A stretch of 64,000 bases of DNA. Origin: Burkholderiaceae bacterium. GTDB taxonomy: Bacteria > Pseudomonadota > Gammaproteobacteria > Burkholderiales > Burkholderiaceae_C. The position numbers were made by a program, and so were the translations under genes. Where the stretch lies: contig JAMLIT010000009.1 of NCBI GenBank assembly GCA_023954035.1, positions 1 to 64,000 of the forward strand, given 5' to 3'. Below are positions 53,347 through 62,648 of this stretch, piece after piece. Under the pieces are notes generated by a model that worked only from the letters and a program-made list of their open reading frames with translations, searched no databases and was not told where the DNA came from. Every line of letters starts with the position of its first letter. The first letter of the stretch is position 1.

Positions 53347-56034
53347 ATGGACAAACATTATCTGACGCCGCTTTTTTCTCCTGAAACCATAGTCGTCTTC
53401 GCCGGCAGCGAAGAGCGCGAAGCCAGCCAGACCGTGCAGGGCCAGGCGCTGCGCGATGCCGTTCGGTCCCAGCGTTTCACGGGCAAACTGGTTTTTGTCG
53501 ACATCGAAACCAAGGGGACCTTGGCCGATCTGGCGCAGGCGAGGGCGGATCTGGCCATCATTGCGCTGCCTGCTTCAGACGTGGCTGCGGCGCTTGAGCT
53601 CGCGGGTCGCATGGCATGCCGTGCCGCGCTCGTCATCTCCAGCGGCATCGGTCCGGAAGCGGCCTTGCAATTGGCCAAGTTGGCACAACGCGAAGGCGTG
53701 CATCTTTTGGGGCCCAATACCTCGGGCTTTCAGCGTCCCGCGCTTGGGCTCAACGCCAGTATCGCCGGGGCGCTCGCTCGCCCGGGTTCGCTGGCGCTCG
53801 TGTCGCAGTCCGGGGCGCTGACGGCTTCGATCCTGGACTGGGCAGACAAAAATGCCGTAGGCTTTTCGTCGGTGATCTCGCTCGGTCCCAACACCGCGGT
53901 CGACATCTCGCAGGTGCTCGACTATTTGGCCAGCGATCCGCAGACGCACAGCATCGTGGTCTACCTGGAAGGTATTTCCAACGCCCGCAGTTTCATGAGC
54001 GCATTGCGCTCCGCTGCCAATGCGAAGCCGGTGGTGATGCTCAAGTCCGGCCGAAAGCCGGCGGGCAATGCGGCCGCGCAGACGCACAGCGGCGCCATCG
54101 TCGGCAGCGATGATGTGTTCGATGCCGCGCTGGCGCGGGCTGGCGCGGTGCGGGTTCGCTCCTTCGTCGAACTGTTCTCGGCGGCCAAGTGTCTGGCCTC
54201 GCGCTATCGACCCGTCGGTCGGCGCCTGGCGGTGGTGACCAATGGTGGTGGGCCTGGCGTGCTGGCAGCCGACTGGATCAATGAAATTTTTCTCGATCTT
54301 GGTCGTTTGTCGCAGGAATCGGTGGCCACACTGCAGCCGCAGCTACCGCCGCTGGCATCCTTGATTGATCTGATTGATCTGTCAGAAGAAGCGGGCCCGG
54401 AACACTTTCGCATCGCCGTGGAAACGGCAAGCCGCGATCGTCAGGTCGATGGCGTTTTGGCCATCTACTCGCCAAAAGCCGGAATTGATGCGACGCAAGT
54501 TGCCCGTGCGCTGGCCGACGTAAAGCGCAAGATGAGCAAGCCGCTGCTCTCTTGCTGGATGGGCGACACTTCTGTGGTGCCAGCGCGCGCGGTCCTGCTC
54601 GAAGCGAGCATTCCCAGTTTTCGCACGCCCGAGGCGGCCGTGGGAGCCTTTGGAAATATCGCGTCGTTCTATCAAAACCAACAGCTTTTGCTGCAAACCC
54701 CACCGCCGCTCTCGAACCTGGCAAAACCGGACATCGAGGGCGCTCGCCTGGTGATCGAGGGCGTGCTGGCCGAGCGGCGCAAGGTGCTGACCGAGATGGA
54801 ATCGAAGACGCTGCTTGCTGCGTTTCACATCCCCGTGACCAACACCATTCTTGCGCGCAGTCCCACCGAGGCGATGATGATTGCGACGCAGCTGGGGTTT
54901 CCTGTTGCGTTGAAGATCGATTCGCCCGACGTCAGCCACAAGTCCGACGTGCAGGGCGTAGCGCTCAACATCATGAGCGGCGCCAGCGCGCGCGACACCT
55001 ACACGGACATGGTCCAGCGGGTCGCAAAGCTGCTGCCGCAGGCCCGCATCAATGGCGTGACCGTGCAAAAGATGGCCCGAGCAAGGCGTGGACGTGAAAT
55101 TTGCATTGGTCTGGTGACCGACGATCCCTTCGGTCCCGTCATCACCTTTGGCGCCGGTGGCACCATGATCGAACTGATCAACGATCGGGCGATGGAGCTG
55201 CCTCCGTTGAATTTGTTCCTGGCCAGGCGGCTCATCGAACGCGCGCGTGTTGCGGAAACCCTGGACGTCTGGCGCGGAGCCGGGGCGGTGGACCGCAATG
55301 CGCTGGAACAGGTGCTGCTGCGTGTCTCCGAAATGGTCTGTGAACTGCCGCAGCTGCGCGAAATGGACATCAACCCCCTGATCGTCGACGAAGAAGGTGT
55401 CGTGGCGGTGGACGCCCGGATCGTGGTTGAACATGCGCCCAGCCAGGGTTCCGGCGCTGCGCAATACGGTCATTTGGCGATTCTGCCGTACCCGGCCCGG
55501 TTCCGTCAGGTGTGGCCGCTCAGCGGCGGCGGGGAATACACGGTGCGTCCGGTGCGCCCGGACGACGCGCAAATGCTACAGGCCCTGGTGCAAAGCCTGT
55601 CACCGCAAAGCCGCTATTTCCGCTTCATTTCGTCCATGGCGCAGCTGCCGCCCAGCATGTTGGCACGGTTCACACTGATCGACTATGACCGCGAGATGGC
55701 TCTGGTGGCTATCCTGAAGGACCGCGCGCCAGGCGCGGACGGCGAGGTCGTCGAATCCGAGCGCATCGTCGGCGTGTCGCGCTACATCACCAATCCGGAC
55801 CGCAGCAGTTGCGAGTTCGCCTTGGTCGTCGCCGACGATTTCACCGGGCGTGGTCTGGGGTCGCGCCTGATGCTGAGCATCATGGAGGTGGCGCGCGAGC
55901 GGGGCCTCAGCGAGATCGAGGGACTGGTGCTGGCCAACAATCCCGGCATGCTCAAACTGATGCGCAGCCTGGGTTTCACCGTCAAGGCCTACCCGGAAGA
56001 CCCCGACTTCAAGCTCGTGACGCACCCGCTTTGA
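53347..56034 (+). CDS. Pat-type protein acetyltransferase (ACD-like + GNAT)
   Basis: 895 residues from ATG 53347, chosen because AGGAG is 7 bases upstream; ATG 53332 has its purines too close. Order: CoA-binding domain (LLGPNTSGFQ), succinyl-CoA-ligase-like domain with the phospho-His region AQTHSGAIVGSDD, an ATP-grasp region (VALKIDSPDVSHKSDVQGVA about 520-540), and a C-terminal GNAT domain (about 745-890; acetyl-CoA motif GRGLGSRL). This is the Pka/PatZ/Pat architecture, in which the GNAT domain acetylates enzymes such as acetyl-CoA synthetase and the ACD-like part is usually inactive for catalysis. It stands alone after the tRNA terminator and is convergent with putA. Confidence 0.9.
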   Translation: MDKHYLTPLFSPETIVVFAGSEEREASQTVQGQALRDAVRSQRFTGKLVFVDIETKGTLADLAQARADLAIIALPASDVAAALELAGRMACRAALVISSGIGPEAALQLAKLAQREGVHLLGPNTSGFQRPALGLNASIAGALARPGSLALVSQSGALTASILDWADKNAVGFSSVISLGPNTAVDISQVLDYLASDPQTHSIVVYLEGISNARSFMSALRSAANAKPVVMLKSGRKPAGNAAAQTHSGAIVGSDDVFDAALARAGAVRVRSFVELFSAAKCLASRYRPVGRRLAVVTNGGGPGVLAADWINEIFLDLGRLSQESVATLQPQLPPLASLIDLIDLSEEAGPEHFRIAVETASRDRQVDGVLAIYSPKAGIDATQVARALADVKRKMSKPLLSCWMGDTSVVPARAVLLEASIPSFRTPEAAVGAFGNIASFYQNQQLLLQTPPPLSNLAKPDIEGARLVIEGVLAERRKVLTEMESKTLLAAFHIPVTNTILARSPTEAMMIATQLGFPVALKIDSPDVSHKSDVQGVALNIMSGASARDTYTDMVQRVAKLLPQARINGVTVQKMARARRGREICIGLVTDDPFGPVITFGAGGTMIELINDRAMELPPLNLFLARRLIERARVAETLDVWRGAGAVDRNALEQVLLRVSEMVCELPQLREMDINPLIVDEEGVVAVDARIVVEHAPSQGSGAAQYGHLAILPYPARFRQVWPLSGGGEYTVRPVRPDDAQMLQALVQSLSPQSRYFRFISSMAQLPPSMLARFTLIDYDREMALVAILKDRAPGADGEVVESERIVGVSRYITNPDRSSCEFALVVADDFTGRGLGSRLMLSIMEVARERGLSEIEGLVLANNPGMLKLMRSLGFTVKAYPEDPDFKLVTHPL

Positions 56035-56047
56035 GCGCGGGGCCGAG

Positions 56048-59000
56048 TCAGCCAATCGTCATCAGGCTGGCGTTGCCGCCGGCAGCGGCAGTATTGACGC
56101 TCAGTGAGCGCTCCAACACCAGCCGATCCAGGTCAAAGTCCCGTTCGCCCGGCGCCAGGCTTTGCAGGCCGACGATGGGCCCCGGGCGCAGCGCCAGGGC
56201 CTCGCAGCTCGTTTGGACCTGTTCCGCCGTGCCGTGCTGAAGCATGGCGCCAAGCTCTGGCACCTGCAACAGACCGGAGGCAAGCACTCGGATGCGCTGC
56301 TGCACGGCGGCGGGCAGTTGCGCGCAGAGACGTTGCGCACGTTCGCCTTCCCAAAGTGCCGTGGAATTCACCGCCAGCACGGCGGCCAGCTGGACAAGCA
56401 AGTCGTCCTCACTGGCTGCCAGGCAGCCGACGTAGGCCCGCGCAAGCACGGTGTACACGTTGCGCTCGCCAGTGGGTCCGGACAGAGTGTGTGAGACGCC
56501 GACCGGCGACTGGGCAGCAAGGCGGCTGCAGGCCTCGGCCAGGGCGCCGCGCCCCTCGTCCATCGCCCAGGCTTGCAGCGCTTTCAATGCGGCGTCGGGT
56601 TCCGCAATTGCAGGCTCAGCCGGGCTTAGCGCCTTGCGCAGGTTGGCAGGCGCGTGCGCGCAGAGCCGGCGCAGATACAGGGGTCCGCCGGCCTTGGGAC
56701 CTGTGCCAGAGAGCCCTTCGCCGCCAAACGGCTGCACGCCGACCACCGCACCCACCATGTTGCGGTTGACGTAGGCATTGCCCGCGCGCGCGCGCGCCAG
56801 CACCTGGGCGATGGTTTCGTCGATGCGGGTGTGCACGCCCAGCGTCAGGCCATAGCCTGTCGCGTTGATGTCGTCGAGCAGCTTGGGCAGGGCGGTGCGT
56901 GCAAAGCGCAGCACGTGCAGGACGGGGCCGAAGACCTCGCGCTCAAGCTGGTCCATGCGCTCGATTTCAATCAAGGTGGGCGCCACGAAAGTGCCTGGAC
57001 CGGCGAGCGCGGCGTCATGGGCCTGGAAGATGTCGTTTCCGCGGCCTCGCATCGTCTCGATGTGGCCCAGGATGCCGGCCTGGGCTTCGACGTCGATCAC
57101 CGGCCCCACGTCCGTGGCCAGACGGGCAGGGTTGCCCAGCTGCAGTTCCCTCATGGCGCCGCGCAGCATCGGCAAGACGTGGTCTGCAGCGTCCTCCTGG
57201 ATGCATAGCACGCGCAGCGCCGAGCAGCGCTGGCCGGCGCTGTCAAACGCTGAAGCGACGATATCCACCACCGCCTGTTCTGCGAGCGCCGATGAATCGA
57301 CGATCATCGCGTTTTGGCCGCCGGTTTCAGCTATCAAGGTCACGGGCTTGCCGTGGGCGTCCAAGCGGCCCGACAAGCTGCGCTGTATCGCCCTTGCCAC
57401 CTGCGTTGAACCCGTGAATACCACGCCCATCACCCGCGCGTCGGCCACCAGTGCCGCGCCTACCGTTTCACCCTGACCAGGGAGCAGTTGCAGCGCGGCG
57501 CGCGGCACACCCGCCTGCCACAAAAGGCGCACGGCGTGGGCCGCAATCAATGGCGTCTGCTCGGCTGGCTTGGCCAGAACGCGGTTGCCCGCCGCCAAAG
57601 CCGCTGACAGCTGACCGACGAAGATGGCAAGTGGAAAATTCCAGGGGCTGATGCACACCACGGTGCCCAGCGCCGGCGATGGCGTGGCGGTCAGGGTGGC
57701 GCTCGCCTGCTGCGCGTAATAGCGCAGAAAGTCGATCGCTTCGCGCACTTCGGCAATGGCGTTGGCCGCGCTTTTGCCCGCTTCGCGAATCAGCAGCGCG
57801 ATCAGGTTGGGCATCTGATCCTGCAGCAGATCGGCGGCCCGAAGCAGGGCCTGGGCGCGTTCTGCCGGCGCGGTTTCGGTCCAGGCCAGGCCGTCGCTGC
57901 ATGCCAGCGCCAGGGCATGCTCCACGTCTCGCAAGTCGGCCTGTTCGACTTCGCCCACACGCTCCTGGCTGTCCGCCGGGTTGAAGATCGGCTGCGCTGC
58001 GCGCGGCGCAGCGGTGCAAGCGAGCATCGGACCCGCATGCCAGCGCTCTTGGCGCGACGCCTGCAGGGCCTGGTCGATGTCGGTCAGCGCAGGCTCGCTG
58101 GCGAGATCGAGACCGGCCGAGTTGCGCCGCAGATCGCCGTACAGCGCCAGAGGGTGTGCGATGCGGGGATGCGGGAGAGCAGCCGCGCCTTCAAGTGCCG
58201 ATGCCGCGTCAACGAGTTCCACAGGGTCGCGCACCAGATCGTCCAGCGCAATGCTTTCGTCGGCAATGCGGTTCACGAACGAAGTGTTGGCGCCGTTTTC
58301 CAACAGACGGCGCACCAGGTAGGCCAGCAGGGTTTCGTGCGTGCCTACGGGAGCGTACACGCGGCAGGGGCGCCCCAGGCCTCCATCTGCGACTGGACGC
58401 ACCACCTGCTCATACAGGGGCTCGCCCATGCCGTGCAGGCACTGAAACTCGTACTGCCCAGGGTCGTACCTGGCCGGATCGGCGATTTCGTAGATGGCCG
58501 CCAGCGTGTGCGCGTTGTGCGTGGCGAACTGCGGATACACCGCATCAGGCGCCGCCAACAACTTGCGCGCGCAGGCAATGTAGGAAACGTCGGTATGCGC
58601 TTTGCGCGTGTAGACCGGGAAGTCGCTCAATCCGTCGACCTGGGCGCGCTTGACTTCGCTGTCCCAGTAGGCGCCTTTCACCAGCCGAACCATCAGGCGA
58701 CGGCGGCTGCGCTGCGCCAGAGCAATGACTTCGTCGATGACTGCGGGGCAGCGCTTCTGGTAGGCCTGGATCACAAAGCCCAGGCCGTTCCAGCCGGCCA
58801 GCGCTTGCTCGTGGCAAAGGCGTGCTAGCAGTTCCAGGGAAAGCTCCAGACGGTCGCTCTCCTCCGCATCGATGTTCAGGCCGATGTCGTACTGGCGCGC
58901 GAGCATGGCCAGGGACAGCAGTGTCGGATACAGCTCGCCATGGACGCGAGCGCTTTGCGCCCGCGCATAGCGTGGGTGCAGCGCGGACAGCTTGATCGAG

Positions 59001-59764
59001 ATGCCCGGCCCGGCGTAAATGCCGCGGCCGCCCGCGGCGCGGCCGATGGCGTGGATGGCCGCTTCGTAGGACTGCAGGTAGCGCGCTGCGTCGCGCTGCG
59101 TCAGCGCTGCTTCGCCCAGCATGTCGTAGGAGAAACGAAAACCTGCCGCTTCGCGCGCGCGCGCATTGGAGAGTGCCTGGGCGATGGTTTCGCCGGTGAC
59201 GAACTGCTCGCCCATCATGCGCATGGCCATGTCCACGCTTTTGCGAATGAGCGGCTCGCCACCCTTGGCCGTCAGGCGCGTCAGCAGGGACGACAGCGAT
59301 TTTTCGCTGTGCGTGGCGACCAGCTTGCCTGTCAGCAGCAAGCCCCAGGTCGCGGCGTTGACGAACAGCGAAGGGCTCTTACCCAGGTGCGCTTCCCACT
59401 GGCCGTTGCCGATCTTGTCCCGAATCAGCGCGTCGCGCGTGGCTTTGTCGGGGATGCGCAGAAGCGCTTCGGCCAGACACATCAGGGCCACGCCTTCCTG
59501 CGAAGACAGCGAAAACTCCTGCAGCAGGCTTTGCACCAGACCCGCACGCCCGGCGCCGCTCTTTCGATGGCGCAAGGCGCCCGCCAGGCGGCGCGCCAGG
59601 CCGTGGATGCGCTGGGCCGTGGCGGCGTCGCTGCGGGCCAGGGCGAGCAGCGGCTCCAGAGCCACCGGCTCTGGGGCGCGGCACAAGCGCTGCAATGCCC
59701 CTCGCTCAAGCGTACCCTGAAAGGCGCTGGGGGCAAAAACAAGCGAGTCTGGCGAGGTGGACAT
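56048..59764 (-). CDS. putA: Bifunctional proline dehydrogenase / P5C dehydrogenase, no RHH domain
   Basis: 1238 residues from ATG 59764. N-terminal helical region, then the proline dehydrogenase barrel with GPGISIKLSALHPRYARAQS, NIDAEESDRLELSLE, RLVKGAYWDSEVKRAQVDGL and QFATHNAHTLAAIYEIA. Then aldehyde dehydrogenase with ISPWNFPLAIFVGQLSAALA, GSTQVARAIQ, Glu in IAETGGQNAMIVDSS and Cys in FDSAGQRCSALRV. A C-terminal ALDH-like extra domain follows (about 1090-1238). The ribbon-helix-helix repressor domain of trifunctional PutA is absent, so regulation is likely by the divergent Lrp-type gene. It oxidises proline to glutamate, giving electrons to quinone and NADH. Confidence 0.95.
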   Translation of the reverse strand: MSTSPDSLVFAPSAFQGTLERGALQRLCRAPEPVALEPLLALARSDAATAQRIHGLARRLAGALRHRKSGAGRAGLVQSLLQEFSLSSQEGVALMCLAEALLRIPDKATRDALIRDKIGNGQWEAHLGKSPSLFVNAATWGLLLTGKLVATHSEKSLSSLLTRLTAKGGEPLIRKSVDMAMRMMGEQFVTGETIAQALSNARAREAAGFRFSYDMLGEAALTQRDAARYLQSYEAAIHAIGRAAGGRGIYAGPGISIKLSALHPRYARAQSARVHGELYPTLLSLAMLARQYDIGLNIDAEESDRLELSLELLARLCHEQALAGWNGLGFVIQAYQKRCPAVIDEVIALAQRSRRRLMVRLVKGAYWDSEVKRAQVDGLSDFPVYTRKAHTDVSYIACARKLLAAPDAVYPQFATHNAHTLAAIYEIADPARYDPGQYEFQCLHGMGEPLYEQVVRPVADGGLGRPCRVYAPVGTHETLLAYLVRRLLENGANTSFVNRIADESIALDDLVRDPVELVDAASALEGAAALPHPRIAHPLALYGDLRRNSAGLDLASEPALTDIDQALQASRQERWHAGPMLACTAAPRAAQPIFNPADSQERVGEVEQADLRDVEHALALACSDGLAWTETAPAERAQALLRAADLLQDQMPNLIALLIREAGKSAANAIAEVREAIDFLRYYAQQASATLTATPSPALGTVVCISPWNFPLAIFVGQLSAALAAGNRVLAKPAEQTPLIAAHAVRLLWQAGVPRAALQLLPGQGETVGAALVADARVMGVVFTGSTQVARAIQRSLSGRLDAHGKPVTLIAETGGQNAMIVDSSALAEQAVVDIVASAFDSAGQRCSALRVLCIQEDAADHVLPMLRGAMRELQLGNPARLATDVGPVIDVEAQAGILGHIETMRGRGNDIFQAHDAALAGPGTFVAPTLIEIERMDQLEREVFGPVLHVLRFARTALPKLLDDINATGYGLTLGVHTRIDETIAQVLARARAGNAYVNRNMVGAVVGVQPFGGEGLSGTGPKAGGPLYLRRLCAHAPANLRKALSPAEPAIAEPDAALKALQAWAMDEGRGALAEACSRLAAQSPVGVSHTLSGPTGERNVYTVLARAYVGCLAASEDDLLVQLAAVLAVNSTALWEGERAQRLCAQLPAAVQQRIRVLASGLLQVPELGAMLQHGTAEQVQTSCEALALRPGPIVGLQSLAPGERDFDLDRLVLERSLSVNTAAAGGNASLMTIG

Positions 59765-59829
59765 GGTGGCGGGAGGAGTGGGGGGCGATGGCGCATCATG
59801 CGGGAACAGGTGAAGAATTAAAATCTGAA

Positions 59830-59870
59830 AATCCAATGCAATTCAGTACAAAATCCAAAGATGAATCCAA
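59830..59870 (+). promoter_or_regulatory. AATCCAA direct repeats in the putA-lrp control region
   Basis: Three copies of AATCCAA lie at 59830, 59852 and 59864. The first two are 22 bp apart (two helical turns); the third is inside the regulator's first codons. The surrounding 59812-59890 segment is strikingly AT-rich in a high-GC genome, as is usual for Lrp-type operators. The direct-repeat count is seen; binding is inferred. Confidence 0.45.
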
Positions 59871-60337
59871 TTACATTAAATATCGACAGAATTGATCAAA
59901 AAATCCTCTCGATCCTGCAGGAAGACGGGCGCATTTCGAACCTGAAGCTCTCCGAATTGGTGGGTCTGTCGCCTACGGCGGTGCTCGGGCGCGTGCAAAG
60001 GCTCTCGCGCGAGGGCTATGTCTTGGGCTACGAGGCGCGACTTAACCCTTTGAAGCTTGGCGCCGGCATGCTGGTGTTCGTGGAGGTGTTGCTCGATCGG
60101 ACCACACCCAATGTGTTTGAGCAGTTCAATGCTGCGGTGCAAGTGCGGCCGGAAATCATGGAGTGCCACATGGTGGCGGGCGGGTTCGACTACTTGCTCA
60201 AGACGCGAACGGCCGACATGAATGCGTACCGCGCTTTTGCTGGCGCGGTCCTGTGGCAATTGCCGGGCGTGCGTGAGACCCGCACCTACGCGGTGATGGA
60301 AGAGGTCAAACACTCCACCCGCCTGCCGTTGCCTTGA
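59861..60337 (+). CDS. Lrp/AsnC-family regulator, probable putA regulator
   Basis: 158 residues. HTH: DRIDQKILSILQEDGRISNL, KLSELVGLSPTAVLGRVQRL; RAM domain: VFVEVLLDRTTPNVFEQFNA, ECHMVAGGFDYLLKTRT and VRETRTYAVMEEVKHSTRLP. The last motif fits the Lrp subgroup near putA that activates proline use (PutR/BkdR-like). It is divergent from putA across a 96-bp AT-rich gap. Its first 10 codons are unusually AT-rich because they lie in the operator region. Confidence 0.92.
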   Translation: MNPITLNIDRIDQKILSILQEDGRISNLKLSELVGLSPTAVLGRVQRLSREGYVLGYEARLNPLKLGAGMLVFVEVLLDRTTPNVFEQFNAAVQVRPEIMECHMVAGGFDYLLKTRTADMNAYRAFAGAVLWQLPGVRETRTYAVMEEVKHSTRLPLP

Positions 60338-60400
60338 ACGGATGGCTGGCAGAACATGCTTGCATAATGGCTGGCAACGCAACACGCTGAGGAGACTCCC

Positions 60401-60706
60401 ATGCATTTGCTACGGTCAGCGGCCGTCCTGTTGGCGGCCACCGCGTTCGGTCAGGCGGCCCAGGCGGCTTGTTATCTCGTCTACGCGCCGGATGGCACCG
60501 TGGTGTACCGCTCGGTGCAGTCGCCGGTGGATCTGTCCAAACCACTGCATCTGACGATGCCGCAGGCAGCTCCCGGCGGGCGTCTGGTCTTCTCGCTGGA
60601 CAACAACGGCTGCGAGCTGGAAGTGCACAAGCTCGACACGCTGCACAGTCTGTCCCAATCGGCGACTCGCCCGGGATCGCCCGCGCGCAAAGCGCGGGGC
60701 GCCTGA
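60401..60706 (+). CDS. Small exported hypothetical protein
   Basis: 101 residues with an ideal GAGGAG box. A signal peptide is clear: MHLLRSAAVLLAATAFGQAA followed by QA|AC (cleavage after about residue 22). The mature part begins CYLVYAPDGTVVYRSVQSPV, then PLHLTMPQAAPGGRLVFSLD and two further regions with one additional Cys (NNGCELEV); the tail is Arg/Pro-rich. Two cysteines could form a disulfide. I do not recognise the family. It lies 63 bp after the Lrp gene and 49 bp before rlmD. Confidence 0.7.
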   Translation: MHLLRSAAVLLAATAFGQAAQAACYLVYAPDGTVVYRSVQSPVDLSKPLHLTMPQAAPGGRLVFSLDNNGCELEVHKLDTLHSLSQSATRPGSPARKARGA

Positions 60707-60755
60707 GCGGTTCGCACCTGGTTTTCCTCCCTGGCCGGCCTGAGACAATCGGGCC

Positions 60756-62186
60756 ATGAGTGACAAGACTGACATCGCGCCTGCAGCGGCGCCCGACTGG
60801 CTGAGCGTCGAGTCGTTGAACCTGGACGCCCAAGGCGTTGCCAGGCGGCCCGACGGGAAGGTGGTGTTCATTGACGGCGCGCTGCCGTTCGAGCAGGTCA
60901 GTGCCAGCGCCTACAGAAGCAAGAACAACTGGGAACAAGCCCATTTGACGGCGATTCATGCCGAATCGTCGCAGCGTGTGCGGCCTGGCTGCCCGCATTT
61001 TGGCCTGCACGCAGGCGCTTGCGGAGGCTGCAAGATGCAGCACCTGCATTCTGCTGCCCAGGTTGCTGTCAAGCAGCGGGTGCTGGAAGACAACCTTTGG
61101 CATCTGGGCAAGGTCAAGCCGGAAACGGTGCTCAGGCCCATCGAGGGCCCTGCCTGGGGCTACCGCTACCGTGCGCGGCTTTCGGTGCGCTACGTGGCAA
61201 AGAAGGGCGAGGTGCTGATCGGCTTTCACGAGCGCAAAAGCCGCTACGTGGCCGACATGCGCGTCTGCCCGGTGTTGCCCGAGCATGTGAGCCGCATGCT
61301 GCTGCCGCTGCGCGTGCTGATCGCCAGCCTGGACGCGCGCGACACCTGTCCGCAGATCGAACTGGCCTGCGGCGACGCGGTCACGGCCTTGGTGCTGCGC
61401 CATCTGGAGCCACTCTCGAGCGACGACGTGGATCGCCTGCGCCGTTTTTCTGCACAGCGCGGCGTGCAGTGGTGGCTGCAATCCAAGGGTCCCGACACCG
61501 TGCGTCTCCTTGATCCGGGCGGCCCGACGCTTTCCTATGCGTTGCCTGAATTTGGCGTCACCATGCCGTTCAAGCCCACCGATTTCACGCAGGTGAACCC
61601 GCACATCAACCGCGTGCTCGTGGCGCGCGCGCTGCGACTGCTGGACGTGCAGCGGGACGAGCGTGTGATCGACTGGTTTTGCGGTCTGGGCAACTTCAGC
61701 CTGCCGCTGGCGACCCAGGCGCGCGAGGTGCTGGGCATCGAGGGCAGCGAAGTGCTGGTGGCGCGTGCGCAGCAAAATTATGAGTCAAATAGTGCTCTAG
61801 CGCTTGATGGAAAAGCATTTTCAGCTACTCAATTTGTAGCAAGAAACCTGTTTGAGATGACACCCGAAATGCTGGTGCAGGACGGAATCGCCGAGAAGTG
61901 GTTGGTCGACCCCCCGCGCGAGGGGGCGTTTGCGCTCGCCAAGGCGCTCGCCGACCTCGAGCAGGCGCGCATTGGCGCCCAGGGAGCGCCTCCCTTGCCT
62001 GCGGGCGCGCAAACATGGCGGCCACCGCGACGCATCGTCTACGTCAGCTGCAACCCGGCTACCCTGGCCCGCGACGCCGGCTTGATGGTGCATCTGGCTG
62101 GCTACCGCTGTATTGCGGCGGGCATGGTCAACATGTTTCCCCATACGGCGCACGTGGAGAGCATGGCGGTGTTCGAGCGCCCCTGA
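60756..62186 (+). CDS. rlmD: 23S rRNA (uracil-1939-C5)-methyltransferase
   Basis: 476 residues; E. coli RlmD is 433. TRAM domain at the N-terminus ([20 protein letters not shown]), iron-sulfur cysteines in [18 protein letters not shown] and [13 protein letters not shown]-binding [16 protein letters not shown], and the catalytic cysteine in [16 protein letters not shown]. It methylates U1939 of 23S rRNA. Residues about 344-362, just after the SAM-binding region (VLVARAQQN), are encoded by an AT-rich, in-frame repeat copy and contribute to the extra length. Confidence 0.94.
   Translation: MSDKTDIAPAAAPDWLSVESLNLDAQGVARRPDGKVVFIDGALPFEQVSASAYRSKNNWEQAHLTAIHAESSQRVRPGCPHFGLHAGACGGCKMQHLHSAAQVAVKQRVLEDNLWHLGKVKPETVLRPIEGPAWGYRYRARLSVRYVAKKGEVLIGFHERKSRYVADMRVCPVLPEHVSRMLLPLRVLIASLDARDTCPQIELACGDAVTALVLRHLEPLSSDDVDRLRRFSAQRGVQWWLQSKGPDTVRLLDPGGPTLSYALPEFGVTMPFKPTDFTQVNPHINRVLVARALRLLDVQRDERVIDWFCGLGNFSLPLATQAREVLGIEGSEVLVARAQQNYESNSALALDGKAFSATQFVARNLFEMTPEMLVQDGIAEKWLVDPPREGAFALAKALADLEQARIGAQGAPPLPAGAQTWRPPRRIVYVSCNPATLARDAGLMVHLAGYRCIAAGMVNMFPHTAHVESMAVFERP
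61785..61840. repeat. AGCGCT palindromic repeat inside rlmD (copy 13)
   Basis: Reverse orientation: TCAAATAGTGCTCTAGCGCT, then TGATGGAAAAGCATTTTCAG, then CTACTCAATTTGTAG. It encodes [18 protein letters not shown]. It has lost one stem arm (AAGCATTTTC in place of AAGCGC) but keeps both ends. Confidence 0.7.
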
Positions 62187-62200
62187 ACCTCGGTCCTGCG

Positions 62201-62563
62201 CTACTTCTTGACCGCAGTGCCTGCGTCGCTGGCGGGCGCCGACGCTTCTTCCGCATCGCTCCCGGCCGCAGAGCCATTGGCAGGAATGCCGTCGATCTTG
62301 TTCTCGCGCATGTATCCGTCCATGTCCTTCCAGCCGGCGAAAATGGCCGCCTTGGACGCTTTCGGGTTGTTCGCGTAGCAGTCTTCAATGCCGCGCATCG
62401 CATAGCGGCAGGCGCCACCAATGGCCTTGGCTTCTTCTTCGCGTTGGGCAATGCGCGGATCGGGGCCCAGGCCCGGAATGTCGCAGGCGCCCAGCAGCGC
62501 CGGCGCGGTCAGCGCGAGGACAACGCGCAAGCGAGGCAGAGAAATCGATCGCATGCTGTTCAT
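62201..62563 (-). CDS. Small lipoprotein, hypothetical
   Basis: 120 residues from ATG 62563 (an ATG 9 bases later is also possible). A lipoprotein signal ends in lipobox LLGAC (Cys about residue 27). The mature part contains REEEAKAIGGACRYAMRGIE and DCYANNPKASKAAIFAGWKD, a helical region with two more cysteines that could pair, then MDGYMRENKIDGIPA and an Ala/Ser/Asp-rich disordered tail. I recognise the pattern as a conserved Burkholderiales lipoprotein of unknown function. It is convergent with rlmD. Confidence 0.75.
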   Translation of the reverse strand: MNSMRSISLPRLRVVLALTAPALLGACDIPGLGPDPRIAQREEEAKAIGGACRYAMRGIEDCYANNPKASKAAIFAGWKDMDGYMRENKIDGIPANGSAAGSDAEEASAPASDAGTAVKK

Positions 62564-62597
62564 ATCGGCGCCAGGGCGCATTGCTTGAGCTTCAGAC

Positions 62598-62630
62598 GCA
62601 ACAAAGGCCCCGCACAGGGGCCTTTGTTGC
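62598..62630 (-). terminator. Hairpin terminator after the BAX-inhibitor-1 gene
   Basis: GCAACAAAGGCCCC (62598-62611) and GGGGCCTTTGTTGC (62617-62630) form a perfect 14-bp stem with a 5-base loop between the BAX-inhibitor-1 stop and the lipoprotein start, both on the minus strand. The T-run after it is poor, but stem strength is high. Confidence 0.75.
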
Positions 62631-62648
62631 GCGGTGTCGACAGGCGAC

